64,000 nt of DNA from Epiperipatus broadwayi (GCA_028023455.1 JAQFVV010000021.1:124001-188000); one strand, 5' to 3'. Shown: positions 23,311-35,443, numbered from the stretch's first letter. Notes: a model not told the origin generated them from the sequence alone. Program-made: numbers and translations.

Positions 23311-26300
23311 TTCTTATATTTGCTAGACTTTATTAGAAAATGATTTAAAATAATAAATATAATATCATGTTTTTGAAAAGCTGGTTTGTTACTTCTAAAG
23401 AGACAACAAATCAGTTTTATGTGTTCTAACATTGTATGTTTTAGTGATAATAGAATAATTGACCATTATTTACGAATAGAATATCATTAAAATTTATCGA
23501 ACTATAACCTCACATCAGATATTTATATATACAGAAATTATCAAAAACTAACGTTAACTGGAAACTATACAAAAAAATTATTTACAACATAACGTTTACT
23601 ACGTCCATTAATGGACTATATACTAAACAAAAAGTTATAGGAAGTGTATTGGGCTTGATAATCGATATATATATTGTACCCTTACTTCTTGATATGTAAA
23701 ATAGTTTACAACTAGCTCAGTTACATTATTATGCTTAATTAAAATTTACATATCTATCCTTAATATACTTTTCTATTATTATATCTTAATTAAATTTATT
23801 ATCAATCATCAAAATCAATATAGTTCTAGATTATACTAATTAAATAAGTATTTAATAAAATTATGAGACTGTGAAGTAAAGTTACAAAGTAATAAGCAGA
23901 TTTACACTGAGTCAATATCTCCCAAGATACTGTCTCAATGGCATAAGAATACTACCACTATCTTATTATCTTACCACTACATTTATAGCATTCTTATGAC
24001 TTTTAAATGAAATAAATTATCTTTAATAATACTAAAATAATTCCTAACTTTTAACTTAAAATATAATTAAATAATCTCAGGTTCTTCTAAGATGTTTTAA
24101 AATAATAATAACTCATGTAAATAAGTATGATGTGGGATTTTATATCAAACTTAAATACACCTAACTTATTTAAATAATAATAATAAATAATACTAATCTT
24201 GGAATGTAATTTAATCTCATCTATCTTTATTATATAAACAATCATTAAATGAATAAACAATCCTATGTATATCTTTTATTTCACATGGTATATTCATTTT
24301 AGAATAAATCAAAATCTTATACTTAATAATCTGTGGCATTAAACAATACTGTATTCTTATAATGTGTATTATAATCATCTTATGACCATTGTAATATTTA
24401 TGTTCATGTCAATCAATTCTTATAAAATAATGTTAAGCAAATCTTGTATTCATTTCTAAATAATAATAACAAATTCATTTTTGGTGCAAATATTATGTTT
24501 ATTTCAAATCATCTGATGTCAAAATGCTGTGGTAAAAATAATGAAAACTCGACACACTTTTAAAACAAATTAACAAATTTATTTACAATAACTTCAAATA
24601 AAAATTTATTTACACTATTTACAGTTTTAGAATTTAGGAAAATAAATTAAATAAAATAAGAAATTACAAATACAAGAAGTTTATACTGTTACTAATTCAT
24701 ATGCTTAACAAGCAATTATACACTCTTCAATTACTATACTAATAATATCATAGTATGTTTTCAAAACTTAGATTTAAAATAAATGTTAATAAACTTCCAT
24801 TACAAATAATAATATATGTCAAAAAATTATTTATGTAGCATGTGTAAACCATGAAGCTCTACTAATTAAATAGCTACATTAATTAAGTATTACCATTTAT
24901 AATGTATCATCATATATTTACTTTATTATTAGCATTACTTAATAGCTTTATAAAATTAATGTATCTTTGTAATGTAAAACAAATAATTGACTGTACTTAT
25001 ACTTTACTTAATGTAATTCCTGTTATATGTTTTATCAAATATGTATTACATACCTGTACTGTTCAAATACTATTATTTAAATAATTTATCAATTTCAAAT
25101 TCATAAAGCATTACCTTAGATAAATTTTATGATTCTTTTCTATATAAAATTATTACTTTACTTTATGTGTTATTTTAATCCTTTCTAATAAATTTCTATC
25201 TATAAAACATATTTAAAACTTATCTAAAATTTCCGGAAAATAAACATCAATTTTAAATAAAATATTCATTATCTAAACTACCTATACTACATTGTCTATA
25301 CTTAATAAACTTCAATCCAAATATAAGCTTCTACCCATAACGTAACTTAACTTATCTAATAAAATAAAAATAAAATAGACTTCCTTTTAAAAAATCCCTT
25401 TCTGACTTGCAAAATAAAAATAATTACTTAGATAAATAATAAATATAACTTTAATACTGTAACATAATAAAATATCAAAATTTATTTACGAAAGAATCAT
25501 ATAATTATTTCTAAGCTTCTTACGTAATGTTGTATCATGTTGATATTATAGATTAAAACTTATGCATATTTTAATAAAGTTCGTTGCCAATATAATGTAT
25601 GTGTTTTCTTAAAATATCTATACATTCATTCCACAAAACATAATATTTGGTTGATCTAAAAAAAAATATTAAATTCATTAAAATCATTATACAATGTTTT
25701 TACCATAATAATAATAATGTCCAATCTGCTATCCAGCATTCTTCGGAATTTGCAGCTTCATAAAATAAGAATCATTCACATTTACACTCATAAACATTCA
25801 TTAGACTATTCCGTGTTATATTAATTATAAAATAAATTTATGTAATTAATTATTATATTATTTTTAAGTTATTATTTAATAAATGTACCTAACCTACTTT
25901 TAATAGTTTAATAATATTTTAAATTTTATGTTAAATAAATAAAATAAAAGATTATATTACGTATTCCAGCGACGACTTTTGTTCTACCATAAAAGTTCTA
26001 ACAAATATCCTACGTATAAAGTCAATAGAACACTATTTCCTGTTCCGTTGTATCACGTGTTTCTTGAAAGTTTATATAAAAAAAATTATAACGTTTATTT
26101 TTAAAAAAAAATAATAAGTTCCCATAAGAAAACAAAAATAAAAATTAAAAAATAGTTTATAAGTTCTTTCTGGATCCAGTTCTTCATGAAATATTATCTT
26201 TAAAGTTATTATTTCTAAACTAATTTATAGTTTGTATATTATTTTCATTAAATTATTTTAATCAACTTGGCTTGCTTGGTTTGGACGTCCATGTATTACT

Positions 26301-28856
26301 TATGCACTTTTCAAACAACATACTTAGGTAAGAATCTATTTCTCCATCTATAATGTCCAGCGTTTTAGATTACTTCAATATAATAATTTTATTATATTAC
26401 GATTTTAAATAATCATATTTATAATATATTTGCCTTTTCAAATCGTCAATATTTAGTCCTTTAAGCACAAAGACTTAACAAGGCATATATTTATTAAAAT
26501 TACTACTTCTTATATCTTTACTTAAGATATACATTTTATTTTTTTAAAAATCTGCAAAAATACTTTCTTTCTATAGAAGTATTCATATTTCTTTTAAATA
26601 TCTATTTATAATAGACAATAGTAATTTAAACTTTTAATACTATTTATAGTCCAAAATACTACTTTTCTCCATCTCATGGTTTTATGTACTAATCCAGCGT
26701 CTGTTATTTTTCTAGCGTAAAATTTCTGATATATTTCTACAATACGTGATGTTTCCATGATTATTTGTACATAAATTGAGTTTCGATATTGAGAAGACCA
26801 ATAGGGAATTATTAAGTTTCTACTGCATACTTATCATTTTTAAAAATTATAAAATTATATACAATAACACTCTTATGATTTTAACACTGATTTTAAGAGC
26901 GTTTTTAAATTTACTTAGCTATTTTCTCAATAGCACGATTAACTTAGAAATTTAATTACAGAGAGCCCCCCTCAACAATTGAATCCAGCTTTTATACTAC
27001 CAGAAACTCCTTATCTGATTGGTACATTTAAACAATCAAACTTTCTAGCTTATTTACATATTTACTAACACACTATTAAAAATAAAATAATGACTTATTT
27101 AATATTTAATATTATTACATTTTTTAAAAAATAATCTTTATCGTTTATTCAAATCTATCAAACATTTTTTTAAAATATTCTTTCTCACTTGATTTAAATC
27201 TTAACTTTTATAAGATCATTTAAAATAAACTAAATCTTTTTAAATACGTTATATTTTTAAGACAATATTTTTAAAAATCAGATTTAATATTCTACATTAA
27301 TATCTTTTATTTTTATCTCGTGATAAATCACGTATTATTTATAAATTTAACAACATAATTTTAAAATAGTTTTTGCAACTTTATGAGAAAGCTTCCAAGC
27401 ATGTGTGTGTGTATCTCTAATTAACATCTGTCTTTACAATACAAGAAATGCTTCCCATAATCTAAAAATAACTTAACAATTGCTTTTTTAAAACAAATAC
27501 TTATTTTTAAAAATAAATATAATATTACATCAGTTTTTAAAATAATTATTTGATATGATTAAAATCAAATATTAATCTCAATTTAAGTACTTATAATTTA
27601 AAATATTTCTATTCACTTTTAACATATATTTTAAACTAAATAAATATCTTGGTCTAATTTTAACTTGTCTTTTAAATACTTTAGCTTTAAACATTTGTCA
27701 TTAAATTTATTAATGCAGTATTACATCATAATCATCATCATTTTTAAATATCCTCTCAATATCAACACAATTCACATATCAAATACTCATAGATTGCTTT
27801 AATTAAACTTATGGTAACATTACCACAAGCAAAGTCAACATCACACATTTAAAATACTTCTTAAATTTAAAATTTTCTACTAGATTAGCACAAAACTTAA
27901 ATGGTGACCCATATAAAAGGGCACAATATATATATATATAACGCATCTTCTCGGTATTACCTAACTAACGTTACACTATTTCAGCAGCGCAACCTATAAA
28001 ATGAACATAAATTATAAACATGCTGCTTTATTCAGACTTTTGTTCATTTCAAAGTTAGCACTACTAAAATAATGTAACCAGAGCCACCATTCAATGTGGG
28101 CATTGAAATCAAGAAGCAGACAAATTTATATATTTTCTATTTGCTTTAAGAAATGTTTTAAATTGCGCTAATATCTGCTTTATATATTGATGTTTGTTAT
28201 TGTTAATCTTGACCTGTCGACTATATTTATTTATTTTGTTTTTATGTTAATATAAATAGTTATAGAGTTTTAGAGAACCACTATTTTTTGTAATTAATAA
28301 GTCATTATAAACTCAATTGAAAGAAATATTATTTTTAAGTACTATAACTTATTTGAGATGTTTTTTACAGCTTAAATATTTATTACTATGCCTTTTATAA
28401 ACAAGCTTACATTCTTATTAAATTTAGGAATACATTGCACTTCAATACCAGTTCTAATGAAATGTACTTATATTTACATCTATTATTTTGCATAACTTTA
28501 TAATAATTCTGTAAATGAATATTTTATCGTGTCAGAAACCAAAAGATAATCTTTATCTGGTGTACAACTCAGAGAACAAAAACGTAAATTAGAACCACAA
28601 AAAAAAAAAAAAAAAAAACGTTTCATTAAATAATTTTTTTATAATTGATAAAAATATTGACAATAATGTTACAGAACCAAGTGATAAAGTTATTAATTTT
28701 AGTTTAATTTTTCTAACCATATTTATTAATTAACACAATCTTATTAAGATTTGAACTTAAAATATAGTTCACTAATGTCAAAAAGTAAGCTATTTAATAA
28801 TAAATATATAAATAAATATTTGAAAACCAGGCACTCTTCACAGAGGAACTTAATTG
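23311..28856. other. Extremely AT-rich block, no gene recognised
   Basis: 5.5 kb with hardly any G+C-rich word. A less AT-rich patch at 25,960-26,060 and at 26,680-26,780 (aatccagcgtc, tttctagcgtaaa) and the motif gagagcccccctcaac at 26,961 may mark the remains of a large element whose type I cannot identify. A poly-A tract of about 20 lies near 28,600. Confidence 0.45.
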
Positions 28857-28963
28857 TAAGTATAGGGGATTTGAACTTGGAGTTTCAAGTACCCTTCAAC
28901 TATCCACACTAGCACATACAACTGATACATATGATCACACACATGTAGAAAAGATAAATAACC

Positions 28964-29007
28964 ATCAATATACATATTTCGTGCTAAACTAGCACTCATC
29001 AGTTGGT
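28964..29007 (-). ncRNA. Hammerhead ribozyme, family 2, best-preserved copy
   Basis: ACCAA - CUGAUGA - stem II GUGCU/AGCAC (five perfect pairs, loop AGUUU) - GAA - AUA-UG-UAU - A - UUGAU. Every core nucleotide is canonical. Stem I has one C-A mismatch relative to the 2,863 copy, where it is perfect. The predicted cleavage is after A17. Stem III is three pairs with a two-base loop, short as in PLE-type HHRs, which often work as dimers. A B-box lies about 105 bp downstream on the same strand. Confidence 0.75.
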
Positions 29008-29436
29008 CCAGATTATCATCTCCCACACACATATATAATCAGTGCTCAGTTTATATTAAGATAGTAAATTTTCATACTTTAATGGACAGGCTTCAATTTA
29101 TTCCAACCTCCAATTTTTCAGCCATCCATATCATTGAAAATCTGATGATGAAATCCCATGCTGATGCCAATATTATTGCCATGCCCATGTTGACCTCAAG
29201 TATAATAAGGTCATATACATGAGGGGTCAGAGTGATTTGAGGTCAACATGGGCATGTCAATAATATTGGCATCAGCATGGGATTTGGGTTTTTATCATCA
29301 GATTTTCAATGATATGGATGGCTGAAAAGTTGGAGGTTGGAATAGATTGAAGCCTGTCCATTAAAGTATGAAGATTTGCTATCTTAATATAAACTGAGCA
29401 CAGATTATATATATATGTGTGGAAATGATAATCTGG

Positions 29437-29480
29437 ACCAACTGATGAGTGCTGTTTTAGCACAAAATACATATATAAGT
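29437..29480 (+). ncRNA. Hammerhead ribozyme, family 2, inactivated copy
   Basis: ACCAACUGAUGAGUGCU is intact, but stem II ends in AGCAC followed by AAA instead of GAA (G12 lost) and the 3' stem I strand reads UAAGU instead of UUGGU. Confidence 0.55.
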
Positions 29481-29587
29481 GATTATTTATCTTTTCTACA
29501 TGTGTGTGATCATATGTATCAGTTGTATGAGATAGTGTGGATATTTGAAGGGTACTTGAAAATCTGAGTTCAAATCCCCTATACTTA

Positions 29588-30332
29588 TTTTAATAAATAT
29601 ATAAGAAACTACAACATTCATAGGTAAGTTTGTAGGTATTTTCATATTTTGTGTAGGAAATATTTTGGATTTTTTTAACTATAATAATTAAAAGGCATAT
29701 ATCCTTAAGGGGGGGAGCATAATTTATTAAGCACATAAATGACAATAACTCTTGTAATATTTCTGAATCTAATGTTATGTGACACTGATAAAATCTGTTC
29801 TTATATTTGAATTTTAGCTATTAATATACAACTAGTTCTATTTTATGTATATAATAAGTAAAATTATTTCATGACTATTCTGAATTTCATTCTATAACCT
29901 TGTAAGCTGTCAATCTAATGAAAAAGACTTTACTATCCTCTTTTTCTGTATATATATATTGGTGAACTAAAACCTTAATCATTACATGAGGTAGAGATAT
30001 AAAACCCGTGAATTTATTCAACTAAAATGACAGTCTGACAATTTGACTTTCTATCTAAATTTCATAATTGTTTACTAAATGTTATAATACTTAAATATGA
30101 CCATAATTAAACATACATATATATGGTATTCAATTTTAAAATTGGACTACTATTTATTTCTCATGGGAAAATACAAGCACTGAAATCTCTAGCATACCTT
30201 ATAAATGGCGATTTATTCATTAGATTTTTTTTCCATTAAGTCAATAGCACATGATATCATAAATTACATATCAGAAATACTATGAATTAATTTTTTTGAT
30301 TACATATTAGTGAAGAGTTTAATCATTGTATA
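29588..30332. other. AT-rich DNA, nothing recognised
   Basis: Short TA runs near 29,952 and 30,330; the latter touches the PLE palindrome. Confidence 0.5.
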
Positions 30333-30487
30333 TATATATTCCAAACAACGGTAAACAATTTATAATACAATATAAATAAAAATTCAATAAAAACTCATAA
30401 AGAAATATTTTCGATTATATTCATAATCATTTTCAACTCAACTTTCAAAATGGAATCATCTATTACCAACCGGAAACACATGTCGAT

Positions 30488-30892
30488 TTAAATATCCCAC
30501 AATTCATTAATCCTAACATTTGCTGACTGTCTATTTATTATCGTATTTTTATACCTACTAATAAAAACTGCCTCTTTAATTTTTCTTTTTTCATTATCTC
30601 TCTCTTGTCCTAAAATTTTTATTTTATTTATATCAAAATTAAACTTAAAATTACAATTTCTATCATGATCATAAAAAACAGATTCAGTATATAACTTGAC
30701 TTCATTACTATTATCATTACATATCTGTACATTTTTCAAAACTCTTTTATATAACAATTTATGTTCTTTAATTCTTTTCTCTATATTACATCTAGATTCC
30801 CCTATATATGATAAGTTACACCCACAAAAAATTCTATAAATTATATTACTCACGTTATTTTTTTCTAACTTATCTTTTGAATTATTAACCAT
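30488..30892 (-). CDS. PLE GIY-YIG endonuclease domain, inverted twin (left arm)
   Basis: A 134-codon frame identical in protein sequence to 31,141-31,545. The nuclease signature runs IIYRIFCGCNLSYIGESR (GIY and YIG halves, residues about 18-35), then KRIKEHKLL, SVFYDHDRNCNF (around residue 75) and RKIKEAVFISRY (around residue 110) with the metal-binding glutamate. The frame begins in the linker between RT and nuclease, so its ATG is only the first methionine in a truncated frame; a full PLE protein would be several times longer. As a free domain it could in principle fold, but expression is unlikely. Confidence 0.75.
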   Translation of the reverse strand: MVNNSKDKLEKNNVSNIIYRIFCGCNLSYIGESRCNIEKRIKEHKLLYKRVLKNVQICNDNSNEVKLYTESVFYDHDRNCNFKFNFDINKIKILGQERDNEKRKIKEAVFISRYKNTIINRQSANVRINELWDI

Positions 30893-30903
30893 TCTATTTA
30901 AAT

Positions 30904-31129
30904 TACCTGATCCATAAAAAGAAACATTATATATACCATTATAAACTTATGAAAAAAGTTTATAATAGTATATATAATGTTTCTTTTTATGTATCAGGTA
31001 ATTTAAATAGAATGGTTAATAATTCAAAAGATAAGTTAGAAAAAAATAACATGAGTCTAACTTATCTTTTGAATTATTAACCATTCTATTTAAATTACCT
31101 GATCCATAAAAAGAAACATTATATATACC
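30904..31129. repeat. Nested inversion centre of the PLE palindrome
   Basis: Contains cattatatatacc, the start of the frame in plus orientation (30,960-31,052, coding MVNNSKDKLEKNN and then broken by catgag) and the same in minus orientation (31,053-31,130). Each switch happens inside near-identical sequence. Confidence 0.75.
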
Positions 31130-31140
31130 ATTTAAATAGA

Positions 31141-31545
31141 ATGGTTAATAATTCAAAAGATAAGTTAGAAAAAAATAACGTGAGTAATATAATTTATAGA
31201 ATTTTTTGTGGGTGTAACTTATCATATATAGGGGAATCTAGATGTAATATAGAGAAAAGAATTAAAGAACATAAATTGTTATATAAAAGAGTTTTGAAAA
31301 ATGTACAGATATGTAATGATAATAGTAATGAAGTCAAGTTATATACTGAATCTGTTTTTTATGATCATGATAGAAATTGTAATTTTAAGTTTAATTTTGA
31401 TATAAATAAAATAAAAATTTTAGGACAAGAGAGAGATAATGAAAAAAGAAAAATTAAAGAGGCAGTTTTTATTAGTAGGTATAAAAATACGATAATAAAT
31501 AGACAGTCAGCAAATGTTAGGATTAATGAATTGTGGGATATTTAA
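31141..31545 (+). CDS. PLE GIY-YIG endonuclease domain, inverted twin (right arm)
   Basis: Protein identical to the left-arm frame. Key residues: tyrosines and glycine of the GIY/YIG pair (IYRI and YIGES), cysteines FCGC in the loop between them, the arginine of EKRIKEH, the histidine pair of FYDHDRNC, and glutamate in RKIKEAVFI. In PLEs this domain cuts target DNA to prime reverse transcription. It is complete from linker to stop, which implies a recent copy. It represents a lineage clearly different from the 11-15 kb PLE (YGESRASLATRLAQH there). Confidence 0.8.
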   Translation: MVNNSKDKLEKNNVSNIIYRIFCGCNLSYIGESRCNIEKRIKEHKLLYKRVLKNVQICNDNSNEVKLYTESVFYDHDRNCNFKFNFDINKIKILGQERDNEKRKIKEAVFISRYKNTIINRQSANVRINELWDI

Positions 31546-31796
31546 ATCGACATGTGTTTCCGGTTGGTAATAGATGATTCCATTTTGAAAGTTGAGTTGA
31601 AAATGATTATGAATATAATCGAAAATATTTCTTTATGAGTTTTTATTGAATTTTTATTTATATTGTATTATAAATTGTTTACCGTTGTTTGGAATATATT
31701 TAAGTTTTGTTATTGTATTATTGATATTAGCGGACATTTATTTTGTTATATATATATATATATATTATTTTTAATGATTAATATAGATGTAAAGTA

Positions 31797-32267
31797 ATTA
31801 ATAGGTGGGATTACCATTATATAAATAAAATTAAATCCACAGCCAAAATGTATTGATATGCTGCAACCAATCAGATGCAGTCCTGTAGGCTGAATGAAAA
31901 CAATAGCAAACCTGTCCAGGCTATCCATTTACTAATTTTATTTATATCTATATTAACCTATAAAAATATTAAATTTATGTACATGACTTGCTGATGAGAG
32001 AGTCTTAATATTAGTTGGAATGTAAGAAATGCTTCTATACATCATATCTCAACTCTTATAGTTATAATGCCCAGCTACTAGCTCATACATAACAATGTGA
32101 GAAACTGATCACAAGAGGGCTTTTCTTTTGATTAGTGATAGTTTGGATAGATTTGCTATTGTTTGCATTCAGCCTGCAGAACTGTGTCTGAATGATTACT
32201 ACACATCAATACACCTTGTCTGTAGATTTAAGTTTGTATATATGATGGTAATCCCATTTATTAATTA
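31797..32267. repeat. Diverged inverted repeat (foldback element)
   Basis: Arms of about 134 bp (31,797-31,930 and 32,134-32,267) match imperfectly, sharing ttgctattgttt(t/g)cattcagcct and atggtaatccca. TA runs flank both sides. This may be an old TIR element. Confidence 0.65.
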
Positions 32268-32329
32268 ATTTACAAATATATATATATATATGAAAAACAA
32301 AAAACAAGTTAAAAACTTGCTAATGCTTG

Positions 32330-32580
32330 TATTTATGTCAATAGATGGCGTTCTACCAAAAACACCATCAAGCGTTTGTTTACATAAACGTCAGAGCATG
32401 CATTCACTATCTCTAACTTTAATTCCACTTTCAGATCATGATTTCAAGCTATTTGCTATCACCAGTGATCATGATCTGAAAGTGGAATTAAAGTTAGAGA
32501 TAGTGAATGCATGCTCTGACATTTATGTAAACAAACGCTTGACGGTGTTTTTGGTAGAATGCCATCTGTTGACATATATA
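32330..32580. repeat. Long near-perfect hairpin (113-bp arms)
   Basis: Arms 32,330-32,442 and 32,468-32,580 differ at about five positions and enclose a 25-bp loop. The short open frame across it (32,290-32,628) is a by-product. It is bounded by TA-rich sequence and looks like a young MITE or foldback insertion. A transcript would form one long double-stranded hairpin, a potential small-RNA source. Confidence 0.8.
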
Positions 32581-34732
32581 TATAATCTGATAACATTATT
32601 TGCTTACACTCTTTACAGAAAATTTTAAAAGCTTACATACATATTTATGGCAAAATTTGGTGAAAATTTGCAGGCCATTTGTTTCTAACAATGGCATAAG
32701 GGGCTCAAAATATCCACTTACATTAACTCCAACATAACAATTCAGCAGGTTCTACTTAAATATATTCACAATGCTGAATTTGATATTAAAGTTTGAATGT
32801 GAATTTTACAGGTAATTTAACTAAAATACCATTTGTATCAGTTTAGTGTTAATTGACAAAGTGTAGCTTATAATGCAACTCTTTTAAAATAACTGCCTTC
32901 AAAGAAACATTTTAAATGTGTGAAGTGTGTAGCATTAAAATATGCAGTGCAAATTGTTTTGTTATATATTTTGAAATAATAGAACTTTTCAATTACCATA
33001 TATAAGTAATATACAAAGTCTCACACCATCAATAATTAATTAATAAGCAGATGAAAATGAATTTATTTTTGCCTGCAAGGTAAAAACTTATAAGGAAAAC
33101 AAATTTAAACATTAAAGTAGCTGTGAGAATAAAATTATATTCATTATAGATGTCAACAACAACTAACTAAAACTGGTCAGCATTCATATTTCCAAATAGT
33201 CTCTATATAATAATTTTGATTTTCTTTCATTCTGTCATTTACTAAAAATGTGAGAAATAAAAGTTGAATTTACTATAAAATGCTCAAGCAATGACCACAT
33301 AACATATGTTATTAAAACCATTCCTCATTCTGTTTGAGCAGTGATATGAAGTGGAATGATGATTACAACAAAAACATCAGAAATGCACATGAAAGAGTTA
33401 ATGAAAATTACAAAATATATTCCAACAATTATACTCTATATATAGTCTCATTATATGACCTATTAGTACAAATTAAACAGATTTCCCTATCCTAAGTACA
33501 AATTAAACAGATTTCCAAACCCAAAATATGAGAAGATTTCTTAAAATAATAATGAAATTGTTTTATGTATGAACCTTCTACTATTATATATCAATTATTT
33601 ACTTTAAACTGTTGTTTCATAGGGAAATTTTGTTTAGTTAAAAGCTTCCACTGAAACTTTAATCTTTGAATAATTATCTCAATTAATGTCATTCAACAGA
33701 TATAATATTAATTGTAACTATAGTGTCTAGATGTCAGCACTTTAACTATAGTAATAGTGTTTAGATATCATTATAGCCCAATTCTCTCTCCCCTGACATT
33801 GCTAGAAAAGGAATGTTTATTTTTTATTTGATTATGATGTTTTATGTAAAATTATTAAATATTTATTTTCTAATAAGTAGCATTTACACTTAGTTTTGTT
33901 TGCATATAGCTTGATAAAATATAGATGATGTCAGACAGGAAATTGACTTTGTCAATATTTATATTAGTTTTATTATTAACTTTAACTGGAAAATTGGTTT
34001 TTAATAATACCAATGAACATATGTTCAATTAAAAACATACAAAAATACTAGGTAGAGAGGAAAAATTATGAAGAAAAAAATTTGAAGAAGTTGCTTACAT
34101 GACAATAACAAATATACCCATATGTCAAACCAGTTGTGTAATTCATAATGTCTGGAAACAACTAATGAATCTTGTTTTTTTTAAAAATGTGAAATTAGGA
34201 GGATCTTTATACATAACTTTACAAAGTCCCTAATGACTGCTGTCTTTCTCAGAATAGCCTAATTGGTTTCAAGCATCATGTTAATTTCAGTATTCATTAA
34301 CATAAAGTTCCAGGCATGATTCTTATGCTAGCACTGTTATTGATCAGGCCAGCAATACCTTAAGAAAATAGGAAAGTAGTATCATTTGAAACATTGTGTT
34401 ATATACTAGTTAAATGTATTTGAAAAGTGTTAAGTAAAGTTTGGATTTGTCTAAAGACATTTAACATTTAATATTAGATGAGGGAAATAATCCATCATAT
34501 AATTTCCACATAAAATGTCATTATCACAAACTTTTAGACAAACAGTAATTTTTTTTTTCATTAATTTCATCAAGAATACATTTTTTTATATTAAACACAT
34601 TATTTTAGCTTGAAGGCTATTTCTTTATTACTATTTATTACTTTTTTTTATTTTCCAATTTGATTTTTTTTAAAAAAAAAACAATTTTATTTTTGAATTT
34701 AAGCTTTTAAAATTTTTTTTTCATATGTCAAA
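32581..34732. other. AT-rich DNA, nothing recognised
   Basis: A 22-bp duplication (agtacaaattaaacagattt plus cc) at 33,465-33,486 and 33,495-33,516. No genes. Confidence 0.5.
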
Positions 34733-34804
34733 TGCATTGACCAGGAAGTGAACCTGGGCCAGCTGTTTGGAAGGCAACTATGTTAACCACTAGGCCACCA
34801 ATGC
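34733..34804 (-). tRNA. tRNA-Gly(UCC)-like sequence, probably a pseudogene or SINE head
   Basis: 72 nt with a full acceptor helix (GCATTGG pairing with TCAATGC), then discriminator A, as in animal tRNA-Gly. The A-box (TGGCCTAGTGGTTA) is strong. The predicted anticodon loop CTTCCAA gives UCC (Gly). The T-arm CCAGG-TTCACTT-CCTGG pairs perfectly, but the T-loop has C where conserved A58 should be, and the anticodon stem has one mismatch. These defects argue for a pseudogene or SINE-derived copy. Confidence 0.55.
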
Positions 34805-34835
34805 TTGACAAGTTTTTAATAAAAGTTATCTTAAA

Positions 34836-34847
34836 TATAAAGATTAA
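34836..34847 (+). repeat. Left target-site duplication of the HHR composite
   Basis: tataaagattaa, repeated exactly at 35,658-35,669, flanking the element at 34,848-35,657. Confidence 0.8.
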
Positions 34848-34948
34848 CAAAGCAAAACTCTCCATACAGTGTTGCCACCCTGTGCCAACCAGAGTAATCA
34901 ATGAATGCCAGAAGGCTTGTGCATAAAATCCCTATCTAATGCCTACTC

Positions 34949-35007
34949 ATCCAATATCCTCAGACTAGTTTCTGGCTTGTGGCCATCATCAGTGAGGAGC
35001 TTTGGAT
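34949..35007 (-). ncRNA. Hammerhead ribozyme, family 1, copy D (intact)
   Basis: In order: AUCCA, loop AAGC, UCCUCA, CUGAUGA, UGGC-CACAA-GCCA (stem II), GAA, AC-UA-GU (stem III), C17, UGAGGA, loop UAU, UGGAU. Stem I is six perfect Watson-Crick pairs plus an outer five-pair helix, separated by an internal loop of the kind that contacts loop II in natural type I HHRs. Cleavage is predicted 3' of position 34,963. Stem III has only two pairs, which suggests dimeric action as in PLE and retrozyme HHRs. Confidence 0.85.
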
Positions 35008-35247
35008 CTGAGAGCACTGCACCTAGATCTTAGAATCTAATGCAACCCTCCAGCACCCACCTTTTATCTCTACTTAACTACAAAACTATGAGAATGAAAT
35101 TGAAAACACAAAAATATTTTCAATCTAAGTTCAATAGCTTATATAGTCATATGGGTCTGAACTCAGTTCAGCACCCATACATTTTGGTGTCTTTGGCTCT
35201 TTAACAACCATAGCCACCACTATCCTATTAGGCAGGATTGGTGTTAC

Positions 35248-35434
35248 ACCATTAAGCATCACATGATCACTATCTTATACTAGCACATAATTGTTTATAA
35301 ATAAAGCAAAACTCTCCATATAGTATTGCCACCCTGTGCCAACCAGAGTAATCAATTAATGCCAGAAGACTTGTGCATAAAATCCCTATCTAATGCATAC
35401 TCATCCAATATCCCCAGACTAGTTTCTGGCTTGT
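35248..35434 (-). repeat. Left arm of the family-1 palindrome with truncated hammerhead E
   Basis: Second tandem minus-strand unit. The ribozyme keeps stem II 3' strand, GAA, stem III and the 3' stem I strand but lacks CUGAUGA because the inversion occurs there. Confidence 0.7.
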
Positions 35435-35443
35435 GGCTCTCAG

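Larger units (their letters stand above)
28857..29587. mobile_element. HHR family-2 palindrome (full-length inverted pair)
   Basis: Arms of about 365 bp run outward from a centre near 29,222. Each arm, read outward, has a body with aatctgatgatg and tgaagcctgtccatt, the hammerhead, gattatttatctttt and a tRNA-like end with B-box gttcaaatcccctata. The outer boundaries coincide at taagtata and its inverse. Arms differ by substitutions: the left hammerhead is intact, the right one mutated. Confidence 0.75.
30333..31699. mobile_element. Palindromic 3' end of a second PLE lineage
   Basis: The arms 30,333-30,903 and 31,130-31,699 are essentially identical inverse copies, each with a complete GIY-YIG frame and about 150 bp of 3' non-coding DNA. 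The centre holds two more short alternating pieces of the same sequence (plus 30,960-31,052, minus 31,053-31,130), so orientation switches four times (minus, plus, minus, plus). TA-rich DNA borders both ends. There is no RT domain, as in a 5'-truncated PLE with an inverted terminal copy. Confidence 0.85.

Noticed and set aside
32290-32628. 112-codon plus-strand frame
   Set aside because: It runs through both arms of the long hairpin at 32,330-32,580; no domain.
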